Under the pieces are notes generated by a model. The model made no database searches, was not told the origin of the DNA, and saw only the letters and a program-made list of their open reading frames with translations. This document shows, in pieces, positions 37,870 to 50,000 of a DNA stretch of 64,000 nt. This DNA comes from Solen grandis (taxonomy: Eukaryota; Mollusca; Bivalvia; Adapedonta; Solenidae), in the NCBI GenBank assembly GCA_021229015.1, contig CM037781.1, positions 66,856,345 through 66,920,344 on the forward strand, written 5' to 3'. Made by a program: the position numbers and the translations under genes. Numbering within the stretch: the stretch's first letter is position 1; the number at the start of each line of letters is the position of its first letter.

Positions 37870-39995
37870 CTGTATACCATTTCCAAGGCAACATAATGAC
37901 TGTCTTTCCCAATGGAACAATTGTTCATGCAATTTAATTACTTACTCTGAAAATGGGCAAACTTTGGCATTTCCCTGATGTTGTTATTTTGTCAATAGGT
38001 TCTCCATCATATAAGGTGGCAGTATATTTGTCACAAAGAAAAAACACATGGCTACATTTGAATACTATGAAATATGAATCTGATTTGTCTCTTTTATATC
38101 ATATGAATTGGTTTGAAATTATTTCATAAAAAATTCATTTTCTGTTTTTATATAATGACTTCCATCATTATCTTTTATCAGATTTTCAATTGTGCAAATA
38201 TTTTTTTGCTATAGTTCATTCACATCAAAAGAAATGGAGATTTAATCTCTTATAAAACTTGAAGATCAAGGAGTGGTTACTGAACATTAATATTTGACAT
38301 TTTGTTTTTGTATGCTTTTAGTAGCAGTGATGAAATGGCCGCTAGCTTTTTGTAAAATTGAAACAAAAAAATATTAAAAGTGAAAAATCAATGTCAAGTC
38401 ACTGTCCTTCTTCTCATATAGAACTTAAAAGGGAGGTAACTTGAATTACTGGCTGAGTTTCAGGGAAGATTGTAACATAATGGTCACCACTCTCATCATC
38501 ATACTTGGCTGTTATTGGATTCAGGTTTTGATTAATTTACTGGTAAAAAGTATTAGCTTTTCTGTTTTTATAAATTGAAGAGCTACCTTATGAAATTATT
38601 TTGAGACATTGTCTTTTAGTGTGTTTTGTGTTTGTGTGTTTTTAGACTGATTCTTCTGTGGAGTTTTTTGTTTGGAAAAAGCAGCACTCATCATAATTAT
38701 TAGAACAAAAGAATTGACTGTCAAATTACCTTGAATGTGTGTAGGGTGTTATCAATAATTGAGTTCTCTTAATTATCCTGATGTCTTTATTGATTTTTAT
38801 TGAGTCCTGTTGCTTATGAATTCATGTGAATGCACCTTTTCCAGATTTTCATAGTGAAAATTTAAGCTCAGCCGGTCATCTGCTTACAAAAATATCACAA
38901 ACAAAACAATGTGTCCTTTTTTGTAAACAAGGTCACCCATTGATTGCCTGTTTGTAATTGGGGTATAAAATGGCTGTTATACTTCTCTGCCAAGGAGCTA
39001 ACCTAATATAGTAGTGAGGTAGAAGGTCTGACTTGTATACCAGAGGTCCTTAGTTAGATTCCAGCTTGCTTTGTTACCTATTATCCTAGTGTAGTTATTG
39101 CATAGCCTTTAAGACAGTTAGAATGCACCATTCTGTGGACATGGAAAAGGTCCATTTTTATATGCCTTGTATATAAAATATCTAAATAATCATCAAACAA
39201 AGTAAAGTGTTGCTTTTGGCATAGCCCTGACTGGCCTGGAATTTCAGAGGTTAAGGCTTGAATGATCCCTTAATTAAACCTCCTTTAAAAGTCCTTAATT
39301 CATATCAGGTTTTCTCTATCAGACCCCAAATTTTGATGTTCCTGGCCCTTCATTAGCAAGTATGAAAAAATACATACAGTTAGAACATTAAAGAAATTCA
39401 AAAGAAGTTCCATAAATCTTAAAGTTTTTCCACTTTTTAGCCCTGGATTTGCAGTCCTGGAATTTATATATTATTTAAGTACAATACCTCAAGACACAGT
39501 TAGGTTAATGTTATACAGTGCAGAATCACAAAACACCAAGTATAAGTAAGTTTTATCTTAATTTGTACCATTGCATGGCAGATATAGGCCCTAAAATGTT
39601 CAATCTAAAGACATTAAAAAAACTTGCTTTATCATTAAGGCCCTAAATCTGCATTCTATAACCCTGAAAAAGCCATAAAAATACCCAAAATGTATAATTG
39701 AATGTCATGAATATATGATTAATCTATCTGTATGAAGCATGCTGTAGACTTGACTGCATTTTCACTTGGTATTTCAAGCATGTAGGAGTGGTATTCAGAT
39801 ACACTTCATTTCTCACCAATGCATCCTAGGTTAATCCCCAGTCACCTTCATGAGCAGGTAATGTTGTCAGCTATTCAGACATATTAGTTTTCTCTGGGCA
39901 CTTCATTTCCTTGTACAGTTATGATCACCTATACTTAATCTACACCTGCATCTAAAAGAAGTTTCCATACACATGTAATTGTTTAACAATGGATA

Positions 39996-40237
39996 TTAAC
40001 CCTTTCCCTCATATAGACTCATTTTGACGCACTCAATAGGTACCACATAAAGCCTGATCTGCAGAAAGTCAAACTCAGACCTTACCAAATTTAATTGTAA
40101 AATCCTCATTACCAGACTACTGAGGAGCAGCGAACAGCATAAAACCTGATCAGCCTGCGAGTTACTCGCAGGCTGATCTGGTTTTATGCTGTTCGCATAG
40201 GTCTTTTCATGGTATCCTCTATGAGGGAAAGGGTTAA
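39996..40237 (-). mobile_element. piggyBac-like MITE, copy 5 (full length)
   Basis: TTAA at 39996-39999 and 40234-40237, full central palindrome, reverse orientation. Very similar to copies 1 and 2. Confidence 0.9.
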
Positions 40238-43011
40238 ATGAATTAAATCTTACCTTAGTCTTTGATTCAATAAAACTTAAATATATGTAAAATTGCTTAC
40301 CTCTCAGATGCAAAAAAAAATAAAAAGATCTTCAAAATACATGATTGTGTAATTTAAAAAAAATCCTCTTAATTTTTTATGTTTCTGAATTTAATGATTT
40401 AACTTTCATTATAAAATGTGTAATTATGAATTCATATCTGATTTCTACAATGTATAAAATCTGTTGGCTGATCAAGACCTGTATGATCATGGAATTAGAA
40501 TGTAGAAAAAGTAGATGGAAAACTAAATTCTGCAGTATGCAGTAATGGTTACTTTCAGCCTGCTTATTAAAGGGAAAGAAAAGGAAAATATTGATGAAAC
40601 CAGCTAGAATTACAAGCTATTTATGGTACCGGTCCATATTGAGGAGTCCCATTGGCATAATTGAGCTCTAAATCATAGAGTTGTGGGGAATAATGGTAGA
40701 TAGCTCAATGTTTTGCATATAACAGTAGTGTGTGTATAGTTTTCATGTAAAACAAAACATCAGCGAAAAACCTTTTTCTTTTTTGGAAAACACTTAACAA
40801 TGTCAAACAGGGAATGAAGAGTTAGACAACATTGAAGCATTTAGATAGCAGTATTTTTTGTTGTTGATGTTTTTTGTAGATTGAGAAAATGTTCACCAAT
40901 GAAATGGCTTGATCAATCATTATCTGTAGTGAGTCTCTAGCGACACATAAACACCACCATTACCTTCATTGACTGAAGAGTCTGCATTATTTATGATGCC
41001 TCATGATGGTCCCCAGCTCCGCAGCTGATACGGGGGAAAAAAATCAAGAATATTTCTTTATTGATTGTGTTTTCAAATGATGAGGTCACTCTGATATGAA
41101 GCGTTGGCTGGAAATAGTGACTGCTTCCATGTTTACAGTCAATCTCTGTTTGAGTTTTTCTTCAATTCAGATTTTATCTCTAATCTCTATCGTAACATAA
41201 GAAAGATTTCTTTGCTGTAGGAAAAAAGTGCTCTTTCATATTTTTGTAAAGAAAAGGTCTGATGGTATAGCCGGAGTTGCTTGTTATCTACCATTACTGT
41301 GTGGATCCATTTCTACATAGTATTATAACATGAATGTCTGTGGAATTTTACATATTTTGCAGTGAATGGACAGCCCAGCTTTTCTCCATTGTTAGTGGAT
41401 TGTTTTCCATTCTTCTCACAATTGCTTGGTTACCACATGTGTTAACCAGGTCAAACATTGGTCACCTGATATTCCAGTGCAGCTATTGGTTTATTTCGAT
41501 CATTTAGTTTGAGTAGATATGTAAACACTTGAAAGGTTTAAAGCATGAACTCCAAATCTTTAATGTGTTAATTGTAGATGTATGGTAATAAACTTGTAGA
41601 TGTATGGTAATAAACTTGTACCCAAATAAAGTGTTAAAAAAACAGTCCTGGTGGCTGAATAGTTTGAGCTTCCACCTAATTACCAGGAGGTTGTTGGTTT
41701 GATTCCCAGCCAAAGTCCTTAAAAATTGAACTGGTATATCGCTCTCTTGTCTTTGCCACTCAGCACAAGACGTACTTATGCGAAATCACGAGATAATGCA
41801 TGGTTATCATGAATATTGAAGAAATGCATAAAAAAGAGATGGTAAACAAAATCTCAAATTTCACAGGATTCTTAAATTCTTATCCAAATATTGTTTCATT
41901 GAAAAGTTTGCCGTATCTGCTTTTCTCAGGGTAATTTTTTTTTGGTGATATTGATTGAAATGAGAAAATTGGAGAAAAATTGAGATGGAAGCAGTGGCAC
42001 CTTCAGAATATCAAATTGAGGCAATCACAGCATGCCAAACAATCCCTATTGTATCAATTTCCACACATTGTCGTATTGATCGGTTCCTCAAACAAATGCC
42101 GATACAAAATAAATATGTCTTGGTAGCTAAACTGAATCGTGTGAGTGAAATTTATCTCTTTTCTTATTTTCATCTGAAGAATCAATGGTGCATTTCCTCA
42201 CAGGATGCTGAAGAAAATTTTGATTTGATATCTAGGAGGATGTATTGATTGATCCTCTATCCAGACAAGTTAACCGTGCACAATATTAATATATGGATAG
42301 TCATACTCTAAATTGCATTATAGCATGATGTTGGAGCCTAGATGGAGCTCGGCAGTTCGCCTCGTTCCTTCGTGTCACGTCACATCCCGTTTAACAAGTA
42401 GCTCCAGATTCGGCGAGAATATTCAGCTGATATTACTGTATTCCCTTTGTCATAAAGTATAAATATATTTCTCAATTTAAAAGTTTAAATTCCAAATGAT
42501 TCTTCAGCACAACACTTAAGTTTAATTTGGCCCTAAACATGGTAAAATTTCAGTTTGAAAATTCCCAAATAAAAGGATGTGGGTCATCTTCCCAATACCG
42601 TGAAAAAAATCATAGTACTATATCAAGTTAATGAAGCAGGGGTACTTATCACCTTCACTGATAGCTTTGTAGTATGCAATTTTTGGGATTTTTATTTTTG
42701 GATTAAAATAAAATTTGAATGTACTGCCCAAGGGCCTGCTATTGATGAAAGAGGTGTTCGTCTATAATTGGAATAAATGTCATAAACAGGTCCAGTGGTT
42801 GTTTGTGGACTCCAAGACATTAAGGTTGCTGGTTTGGACCTTAGTGGTAGTCAGTTTGTAACCCAAGTTAAAGTTAATTTATTGGAATATAATGAGGTCA
42901 TCTTCACAAGATAATTGTAGGGTATGAAATTATTCACTTTTCAATAAACATAAGTACTGGTCAGTGATATATACTTAGCTGAATTTTAGATAAATCTAAA
43001 GATTTATTTTG

Positions 43012-43145
43012 AAGGGTGCAGTGGTCCAGTGTTATTGTACATTTATGCAGATTGGAAGGTTATGGGTTCGAACCCTGTTTGGGAAAGGATTTTTCATGGC
43101 CTTCCCAAGTGTGAAGTACTGGTCCAATCCCGGAACCATTGAGAG
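43012..43145 (+). mobile_element. SINE fragment with tRNA-like B box
   Basis: 'aaggttatgggttcgaaccc' carries a B box; 'ccttcccaagtgtgaagtactggtccaatcccggaac' is the shared body also seen at 7776, 51266 and 63160. Confidence 0.65.
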
Positions 43146-44930
43146 AGATGAATATGTGTTACAATCACTTGTTTCACAATCAATCTAAAATATATAAATT
43201 TAGGCTGTTTATTTTAAAAATGTACAGTAAGTTATCATAATTTCTTATGAAATTGAATGACTGTTATCAAAGATCTTTTTTAGCTGTTTTTTTTTTTCTT
43301 TTTCTTTTTCAATGGAAAAACAAAAAGAAAATAGTGGTGTCATTGGCAAGGTGCTGAACTTTTGCAGGTTTTCTCTTTTTTGTTCTAGGGTTTATCTCCC
43401 TTGCTCGTCTCTCCATTATCTAGATAAATCAGGTGGTTAAGGATATTAGGATGTCCAGATAACATACTGGTTGATGCTCTAGTTTTTCACCACTCCAACT
43501 ATTCCCTGCATTCAGTTACCACTCAGTCGCTTATGCAAGCAATACCTTAACATATTGACTGCAAGCAGGGAACCAGCTTGCACCCCATATGCTCACATGT
43601 GGTAACTGTGTGCAGGGCCAATACAATCTTTGATTGGTCTGAAAATTGGTCCCCCAGTTGTTGTACATTTGGGTTTATGGTACATCAACTTGACAAAGAT
43701 TTTCATAAGAACATCATCAGTGCCAACAAAACTTAAACTTAATGCCAAATCTATGTAAAAAAAACAAAAAAAAACCTAAATTTTCATTGATCATTACCAA
43801 AACCCATTAAAATCAATGGCTCTTTTTCAACTTCGCTTTTAACTCTTGATTTGTGTGTTTCTTTTGTCTTTTTATGGTTTCTTTCCTCCTTTCTTATTAT
43901 CAATGTTGAACCTTATTTTAGATTTTAATGATAAGCATAGTATAAAATTATAGAAGGTACTTAGATTTGTTATTACTGTTATATTAAGTCAGAAATTTTC
44001 TGGTAAAAAAAAGATAGATGAGGGAGATGTTGTTTTTTTTGCTAATCATTAATGTGTGAGAAAATTGTACAGTGTGATCAGTTAGAAGCACACTTTCCAT
44101 TCATTCTAGATGTCTCCGTCTGATTACACAATGGTTTATCTGAGATGTAATTGTCACATGGATAAATGCTCCAGCCACTAGAGTGTTTCTCAAGTCTTGG
44201 GTACCATTAACTGCACCCACACCATAAATCATCAGCAAATTATCTGCTAGAAATTGGGTTAGAAGACCTGTCATTTGCCAAGTCCTTTGTGACAAGAATA
44301 ACACTTTATTGCATTATTTACAGCCCTTTGAATCACTAACTGTTGTAGGAATGTCTGCAGGAGTCCCCATGGCTTTTGTCTTAATTGCAACATCTTCATC
44401 TAACTCAGCTTGCATTTCTCTTGCTGTAACTGCAGACTCCCTGTGCACATTCCTTACTTAAGTTCAGACTCAGTAAGATGTCCTGAGAAGTCCTTGTCTA
44501 AGAAAAACATGGTCTATTGTCACATCGCAGACGGTTTCATGAATATTTGATATCAGTTAAATGACTTCCAGTCCTGCTACATAGGAATAGTTCATTATTT
44601 ATTCTGCAAAGACAAAAAAGTTAATTTGCCTGAGATATTCCAATAGATGAACTTCAGTCTTGTCTGTTTTATAATTTATTATATTAGCAGTGGGAAAAAT
44701 GCATACAATAGAATTGAAACAGTTTGAGAAGTGGACTAATTCTTGAGCATCATGCATACTTTGAGGTATATTTCAAGTCTATGTGTGGAAATATGAGCTC
44801 AAGAAGGAAAATACTCCAAGCTTTATGATTATCCTATGCACCAGTCTTCAGTATTACCACATATGTATGCAGTTAATCCCGTGGATGTGTTAGGGTATGC
44901 TTTAAAGCAGCTCATTCACACATGTTCATT

Positions 44931-45230
44931 GTTTGTTGAGTTTAACGTCCCACCGACAGTATTTCAGTCATTTGGAGACGATGTCTACTTGAGACAGATA
45001 TAGTGCTGCCACACTGCAGTATCACACCATAGGCATGATACCACACCCAGTCACATTATCCTGACACCGGGCCAACCAGTCCTGCAGCTACCCTTATATG
45101 CTGAGCGCCAAGCAAGGGAGCTATAACACTATCATTTTTTATAACTTTGGTATGTCGCGGCCGGGGATCGAACCCATGACCTCCTGCTCCTGAGGTGGAT
45201 GCTCTAACCACTCGGCCACTGGGGACGGTA
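44931..45230 (-). mobile_element. tRNA-derived SINE, full length with head
   Basis: Read on the minus strand it starts 'gtccccagtggccgagtggt' (A box TGGCCGAGTGG), then 'gggttcgatccccgg' (B box). The body and a tail 'gacgttaaactcaac' follow. The head is close to a Ser/Leu-type tRNA. The same body occurs at 8974-9203 (minus) and 58141-58392 (plus). It is a SINE rather than a tRNA gene because the acceptor stem is not closed and the body is shared. Confidence 0.85.
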
Positions 45231-46757
45231 TATGGTCATTGACTAAGAAGTTTTTAACTTTGTGTATATTATATCTATCAGTACCCATCTATAGATGCAT
45301 GGTCACCCAATGCAATCATCCGTGATTGTATCAAAAATTGAAGGTTTCCCCATCACAGGCAATATCATCACACACAGTATTGAAACACTATTTAGAATTA
45401 TAAGACCTGTATTTAGATTTCTATTTTCATTTACCATCTCTTGGCTGATCACTTTCACTCTTCATGCATGTGCTAACTGCATAGACTGAACTTACCAAAT
45501 GGCTACCCTGAACCGGTGAAGACATCATGTTCTGGAATGTGTCACATGGTACCGCAAACACCTGCTTCAGGGACACTATATTCTATATTTACCCAATTTC
45601 ACCAAAATTGAATTTACAAAAATTGCGTATTCCCATGTAAAGTGTCCTACACTTGATACTTCAGCAACATTAATGAGGGAGAGTAGAAATTATTTCTTTA
45701 ATTTCTACTAATCATCTTGAACAAGCTGCTTTAAGATAACAAGAAATTCTCTGCACTCTTTAATTGGTAAGGGATTCAGAAAGGCTTCTTTCATGCATAT
45801 TATAAAACTTTTCCTAACTTTGGTGAAAGATTCTTTAGTAATAGTGAATAAAGGAACTGTTAAGAGAAGGTTTTTGAAAGGAATTTTTTGTGTGATAAAT
45901 TCAAATCAGTGTTGCCATAGTTACTACAAATACTGGACGCCACTGTGTTGTGTAGGTCATCATACCCTCTCCTCCCCCCAAAATACTGTTGTTTATGTGT
46001 TTGTTTGTGCAAAACTATGTATTGCATCAAGTCCTCAGGTATGGCCTTTTCAATGTTTACATATTTATTCAAATTAAGTTTACAAATTATCCAATCACAA
46101 TACTGGAATACCATGTGGTCCCTTATAACCTAGTTCACACACAAATTAACACATGGATTTAATTGGGTTACTGTGTGTGAGCAGTTGACCGACCAATCCA
46201 TGAATATATATATTATATACACCTGTAAATAGCTGGACGACGTTAAATGATTGTAACAGTGAACTCCAGATCAAAAGCATCACACTGAGTACTGCTGTCT
46301 CTCATGGTTCTCTCAGATTACAAATTCTGATATTATACAAAAGATTTGGAATGAAAACTTAATAATTGCCAAATAAATCATAATAGAGAAATTTTGAACA
46401 GACATGAAATATTCATTAAGGAATTGAATTTGATTAGTCAGCATTCTGCATGCTACTGGTAACATCATTAAGAAAACTAACACAAATAAGTCTTCCCAAA
46501 CAGTCTGTTTATTTACAAAATAACATGTGCTGTATGTATCACTTATATTAGATTGTTTTATAACATCCTTTTGTCCATCATAAAAAAATTCTGCTATGCA
46601 GTCGCGTGATTGACTTGCCAGAATAACTCATTTTTTAATGCTAATTTTTTTCTACCCTTCATGAAGGGGCATATTTTTTTTTTCTTGTAGTTTTACTAAT
46701 TATATAAAAACAACTATTAACCACTAAAATTATAGGTAGCACAACCTCAAACATTGG

Positions 46758-47030
46758 TTAACCCTTTCCCTCATATAGACTCATTTTAACCCTTTCCCTC
46801 ATATAGACTCATTTTAACCCTTTCCCTCATATAGACTCATTTTAACCCTTTCCCTCATATAGACTCATTTTGACGCATTCAATAGGTACCACATGAAGCC
46901 TGATCTGCAGAAAGCCAAACTCAAACCTTACCAATTTAATTGTAAAATCCTCATTACCAGACCACTGAGGAGCAGCGAACAGCATAAAACCAGGTTTTTT
47001 CATGGTATCCTGTATGAGGGAAAGGGTTAA
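46758..47030 (-). mobile_element. piggyBac-like MITE, copy 6, with one end in four tandem copies
   Basis: TTAA followed by CCCTTTCCCTCATATAGACT is repeated at 46758, 46786, 46814 and 46842, an exact 28-bp period, before the element continues to TTAA at 47027-47030. The central palindrome and neighbouring bases are largely deleted. Confidence 0.9.
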
Positions 47031-48185
47031 TGATGGCCTCATTAGTTTTCTGTTTTTAGCGATTTGTTTACTTCTGGTTTTCTTTTTTTATTTTAATGAT
47101 TATTATTGATGTATTTTCTAGTAACTTATATTGAAGAAGGGAGGAAAAAAGTATTCCATTAAAATGATTTAAAGGCAAGTACGCTAGTCTGATAAAATAT
47201 TTATGACATCAGAGAACTGTCTGGAATAATTTAAAGATGAATGAACCATATTTCAAGATCTTCAAAATCTATGTAGAAGCAGATCAGTTATCTTAAAATG
47301 AAGCTTTCACTGTCCCAATTAAACATATCTTTAAATTGCTTTTCACAACGTACATAATATTATTACAGGGTTAGATGTGTCTGTAGGACATTATAGAACA
47401 CAAAACTCAATAAACATTATTGGCCATATTCATTCATTGTAGTTAGCTAATTTGACAACTCATTTTTGAATATTTGTAAGCTGCATATTATGCATTATTA
47501 AAAATAAAAGTAATGAATACCAGTAATAGATATAGAAGGATAATAGGAAAAATGAATAAAAATATATGAAAAATAAAATAAATAACAGAAAATTGTGGAT
47601 AATAAAGGTGATTAATAATAGAAATTGTGAACAATAGAGATAATTGATGATATTCCTTTGTGAATAACATAGCTTTTCTTTATATCTTCACATGTATATC
47701 ATTGCAGAGACAAAACAGTTCTCTCCCCTTAAACCTTTGCAAGACTCTATAGAGTTTCTAACTTACCGTATATATCAGAATGACCAATACAATATTGAAT
47801 CCTTTGACCTGTTAATTCTTCTTGCCATTTTCTACCTTCATCATGATTGTCTTCTGTGTTAATACAGAAAGCAATGAAAAATCAAAAATGAAAATGACAA
47901 AAAAAGAAGCAAGGTTTAAGAAGAGCTTTTCAATGTGACATTGAAACAAAAAAAATGGAAATATTGATTTTATTTATACATTGAATGCTTTTTTTTTTTT
48001 AATTATTTAAAAAAAAATAAGCTTAATTTTCATGGCCTGATTCTGTCTTTTCTATATGATCTGTATATATGTACACATGCATATACTGAACATCAGATAA
48101 ATCAAATAAATTAATCAAGCCCTGTGTAGTTTGGTATATTCAAAGTTTATTGTACACATGAACTTTATCCAGACATTATGTTTAC

Positions 48186-48407
48186 TTAACCCTTTCCCTC
48201 ATAGAGGATACCATGAAAAGACTTATGCGAACAGCATAAAACCAGATCAGCCTGCGAGTAGCTTGCAGGCTGATCAGGTTTTATACTGTTCGCTGCTCCT
48301 CAGTGGTCTGGAAATGAGGACTTTATAATCAAATTTGGTAAGGTTTAACTGTGGTTTTCTGCAAATCAGGCTTTATGTGGTACCTATTGAGTGCAGGGAA
48401 AGGGTTA
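48186..48407 (+). mobile_element. piggyBac-like MITE, copy 7
   Basis: TTAA at 48186-48189 and 48404-48407. One base pair of the palindrome is altered ('gtagcttgcagg'). The segment 'gtcaaaatgagtctatatga' is deleted near the right end. It lies about 285 bp beyond the TIMP stop codon. Confidence 0.85.
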
Positions 48408-48691
48408 AAGAGACAGTTTACAATATTTGATAGGAAAAAAAAGCAGCTTCTTGATATATTTCTATGAAAATATACAAAAATAGACATATCAAAATATCCA
48501 CACTAAAATCTATGTACAAAAAAGTGATTGTTACAACAAAACAATATCTTAATACTACAGTATTCATAGGAAAGTCTAACAACAACATGAAACAGATTTG
48601 ATGCTGGATCACCATCAGTTTTTTTCTGTGTCTATGCCTTGAGTTCTTAAAGGTCTATCAGTGCTGGATCATTGTGCTGCCCAAAGGGACA

Positions 48692-48901
48692 TTAGGGCAA
48701 CCTCTGTTTTAATCCCCTAGCTTGTGCCATGCAGTCCTTCATGTGACGGTTACGTTGCCACTTGCAGCCTCCTGTGGTACTGTTTTTGTCATGTATGCAG
48801 GCAGAATGACGCTCCTGACACGCACCTATCTCTGAATGTTTGGACCAGAAGCAGCTGGTGCGCATCACCTGATTAGCTTCTCTGTCATTTCGACTCAGGA
48901 T
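48692..48901 (-). CDS. Timp: TIMP, terminal coding exon (C-terminal domain)
   Basis: Minus-strand exon entered in phase 0 after 'tatctacag', 69 codons plus TAA (48694-48692). It reads ILSRNDREANQVMRTSC, FWSKHSEIGACQERHSACI, HDKNSTTGGCKWQRNRHM and KDCMAQARGLKQRLP. The spacing C-FW-(8)-C-(6)-C-(10)-C-KW-(8)-C follows the C-terminal domain of TIMPs; the fly protein has the same five-cysteine plan ending 'C.WRR....RKCM'. TIMPs are secreted inhibitors that cap the active site of matrix metalloproteinases with their N-terminal domain; the C-terminal domain tunes partner choice. The gap from the CDC motif of the previous exon to the first cysteine here is 16 residues, near the vertebrate value, but the cysteine pair usual in that gap is absent. 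Antisense to synapsin. Confidence 0.92.
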   Translation of the reverse strand: MLSRNDREANQVMRTSCFWSKHSEIGACQERHSACIHDKNSTTGGCKWQRNRHMKDCMAQARGLKQRLP

Positions 48902-49323
48902 CTGTAGATATAAAAAAGTGTATCAATTCCAAAAGATAAGAAAATTGTGCAGCTTGACTCAAACTTGTAGCCTTTTGCTTACACAATTGTAGCCTCCCTT
49001 TTTGAGAGTTACATGGTGTAGCTGGTGGTCCTAATTACCTCCGACACTAAAGACTGAATTTGTCATATCATGTCTTAGACAGATTAGGTCAGTTGTCATG
49101 GTTATACTTTAGAGTTTGAAAGTGAAAAATGAGTACAAGTTACTGTCATGTAGAAAATCCGCCTTTCTTTTTTTTCTATTTTGTGTGTGTAGAATTCACA
49201 TTCTTGGAATGGATGGGAGGAAGATATTTTTGTAGAAAAGAAATAACTAGCTCTGATTTCGCAAACATGGATGTGTGCTTTCTGCTGGCATAAAATTTAA
49301 AATGTATAAATAAATAAATTTAC
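48902..49323 (-). other. TIMP intron
   Basis: A 422-bp phase-0 intron between the two TIMP exons, minus-strand GT at 49323-49322 ('cag|gtaaat') and AG at 48903-48902. No further exon is required or seen. Confidence 0.85.
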
Positions 49324-49448
49324 CTGACAGTCACAATTTTCATGGTACATGTAGCGGAGATTTTTCTTCTGCACCAGGCTGACCCAGCGCCAATCCATGA
49401 TCAACACATTGCACAAGCTGATGTGCAAGTTTCCATCAATAATATCAC
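49324..49448 (-). CDS. Timp: TIMP, penultimate exon (end of the inhibitory domain)
   Basis: Minus-strand exon of 125 bp: two bases completing a codon (xGT, Gly fits), then 41 codons, DIIDGNLHISLCNVLIMDW, RWVSLVQKKNL and RYMYHENCDCQ, ending in phase 0 before 'gtaaat'. Vertebrate TIMPs read 'G...DG..HI.LC.F...W..L...Q...L...Y..GC.C' at this point, so the DG, LC, W and CxC landmarks all align. The CxC marks the boundary of the N-terminal inhibitory domain. The exons for the signal peptide and the N-terminal CxC that binds the protease zinc were not found; they should lie at higher coordinates, and an assembly gap begins 550 bp away. Strand and position relative to synapsin match the classic nested arrangement. 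Confidence 0.93.
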
Positions 49449-49519
49449 CTGGTTTGAAAAATAGAAAGTCAGGTTTTATTTATCAAACATCATTCTTGTG
49501 TATATTCTTGAAAAAAAAA

Positions 49520-49700
49520 ACTATGGAGGAGCCTCCGTTGCTGAGTTGGTATAGTCGCTGACTGATTATCACTTAGTCACTCAGCACTGAGGGTTTGAAT
49601 CTCAGTTTTGGCACTGGAATTTTACATGAGGAAGGTTTTTGAGTTGGCTTTTGGTAGGTTGGTGGTTCTACCTGGGTATAACTGGGTTCTCATCTACTTG
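49520..49700 (+). mobile_element. tRNA-derived SINE (third type), 3' truncated
   Basis: 'ggagcctccgttgctgagttggtatagtc' resembles a tRNA A-box region, and 'gagggtttgaatctcagttt' a degraded B box. Then come 'catgaggaaggtttttgagttggctt' and 'ggtaggttggtggttctacc', which I recognise as the body of a common mollusc SINE. Confidence 0.6.
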
Positions 49701-49819
49701 TAATTTTTTTAAGATCGCAATTTGATGGAAATAATGTTTGCAGTGACATAAAACTCAAGAAATACATTAACAAAAATAATATTTTGCTGAAATACAAGTG
49801 GAATCTTTATTTCATTTGG

Positions 49820-50000
49820 TTAACCCTTTCCCTCATAAAAAGACCTATGCGAACAGCATAAAACCAGATCAGCCTGCGAGTAACTCGCAGGCTGATCAGG
49901 TTTTATGCTGTTTGCTGCCCCTCAGTGGTCTGGAAATGAGTATTTTGTAATTAAATTTGGTAAGGTTTAACTGTGGTTTTCTGCAGATCAGGCTTTAAGT
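49820..50000 (+). mobile_element. piggyBac-like MITE, copy 8, cut by the assembly gap
   Basis: TTAACCCTTTCCCTCATAAA at the left, intact central palindrome, running into the N block before its right end. A high-copy repeat next to the gap is a plausible reason the assembly broke here. Confidence 0.85.

Larger units (their letters stand above)
28848..48691. other. Long synapsin intron, left part: repeats, no supported gene
   Basis: Twenty kilobases of AT-rich sequence with no exon supported on either strand. It contains four forward or reverse TTAA-MITE insertions at 33.8-40.2 kb, further copies at 46758 and 48186, a related TTAA element at 30638, a 67-bp triplication (35690-35900), an AGCTCGACTATT repeat (36540-37869), a small CAGTG-ended TIR element (30297-30526) and SINEs at 43012 and 44931. 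The repeat-like text at 34740-35150 ('gcatcttcatttcttaa.caatc') is another diverged tandem repeat. Minus-strand frames at 44101-44480 may be an old transposase remnant but are not convincing. Confidence 0.7.

Noticed and set aside
41985..42248. Plus-strand 87-aa frame with a donor-like 'cgt|gtgagt'
   Set aside because: No domain, no acceptor or partner exon, composition like the surroundings. Kept only as a weak possibility.
44101..44480. Minus-strand frames ending in 'QDLRNTLVAGAFIHVT' with a neighbouring helix-rich stretch 'ESAVTAREMQAELDEDVAI'
   Set aside because: They suggest an old Tc1/mariner-type transposase remnant, but no catalytic DDE/D motif or terminal repeats were seen, so not annotated.
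45160..45230. tRNA-like sequence with A and B boxes
   Set aside because: It is the head of a SINE: body and tail follow and recur at 8974 and 58141, and the tRNA fold is incomplete.
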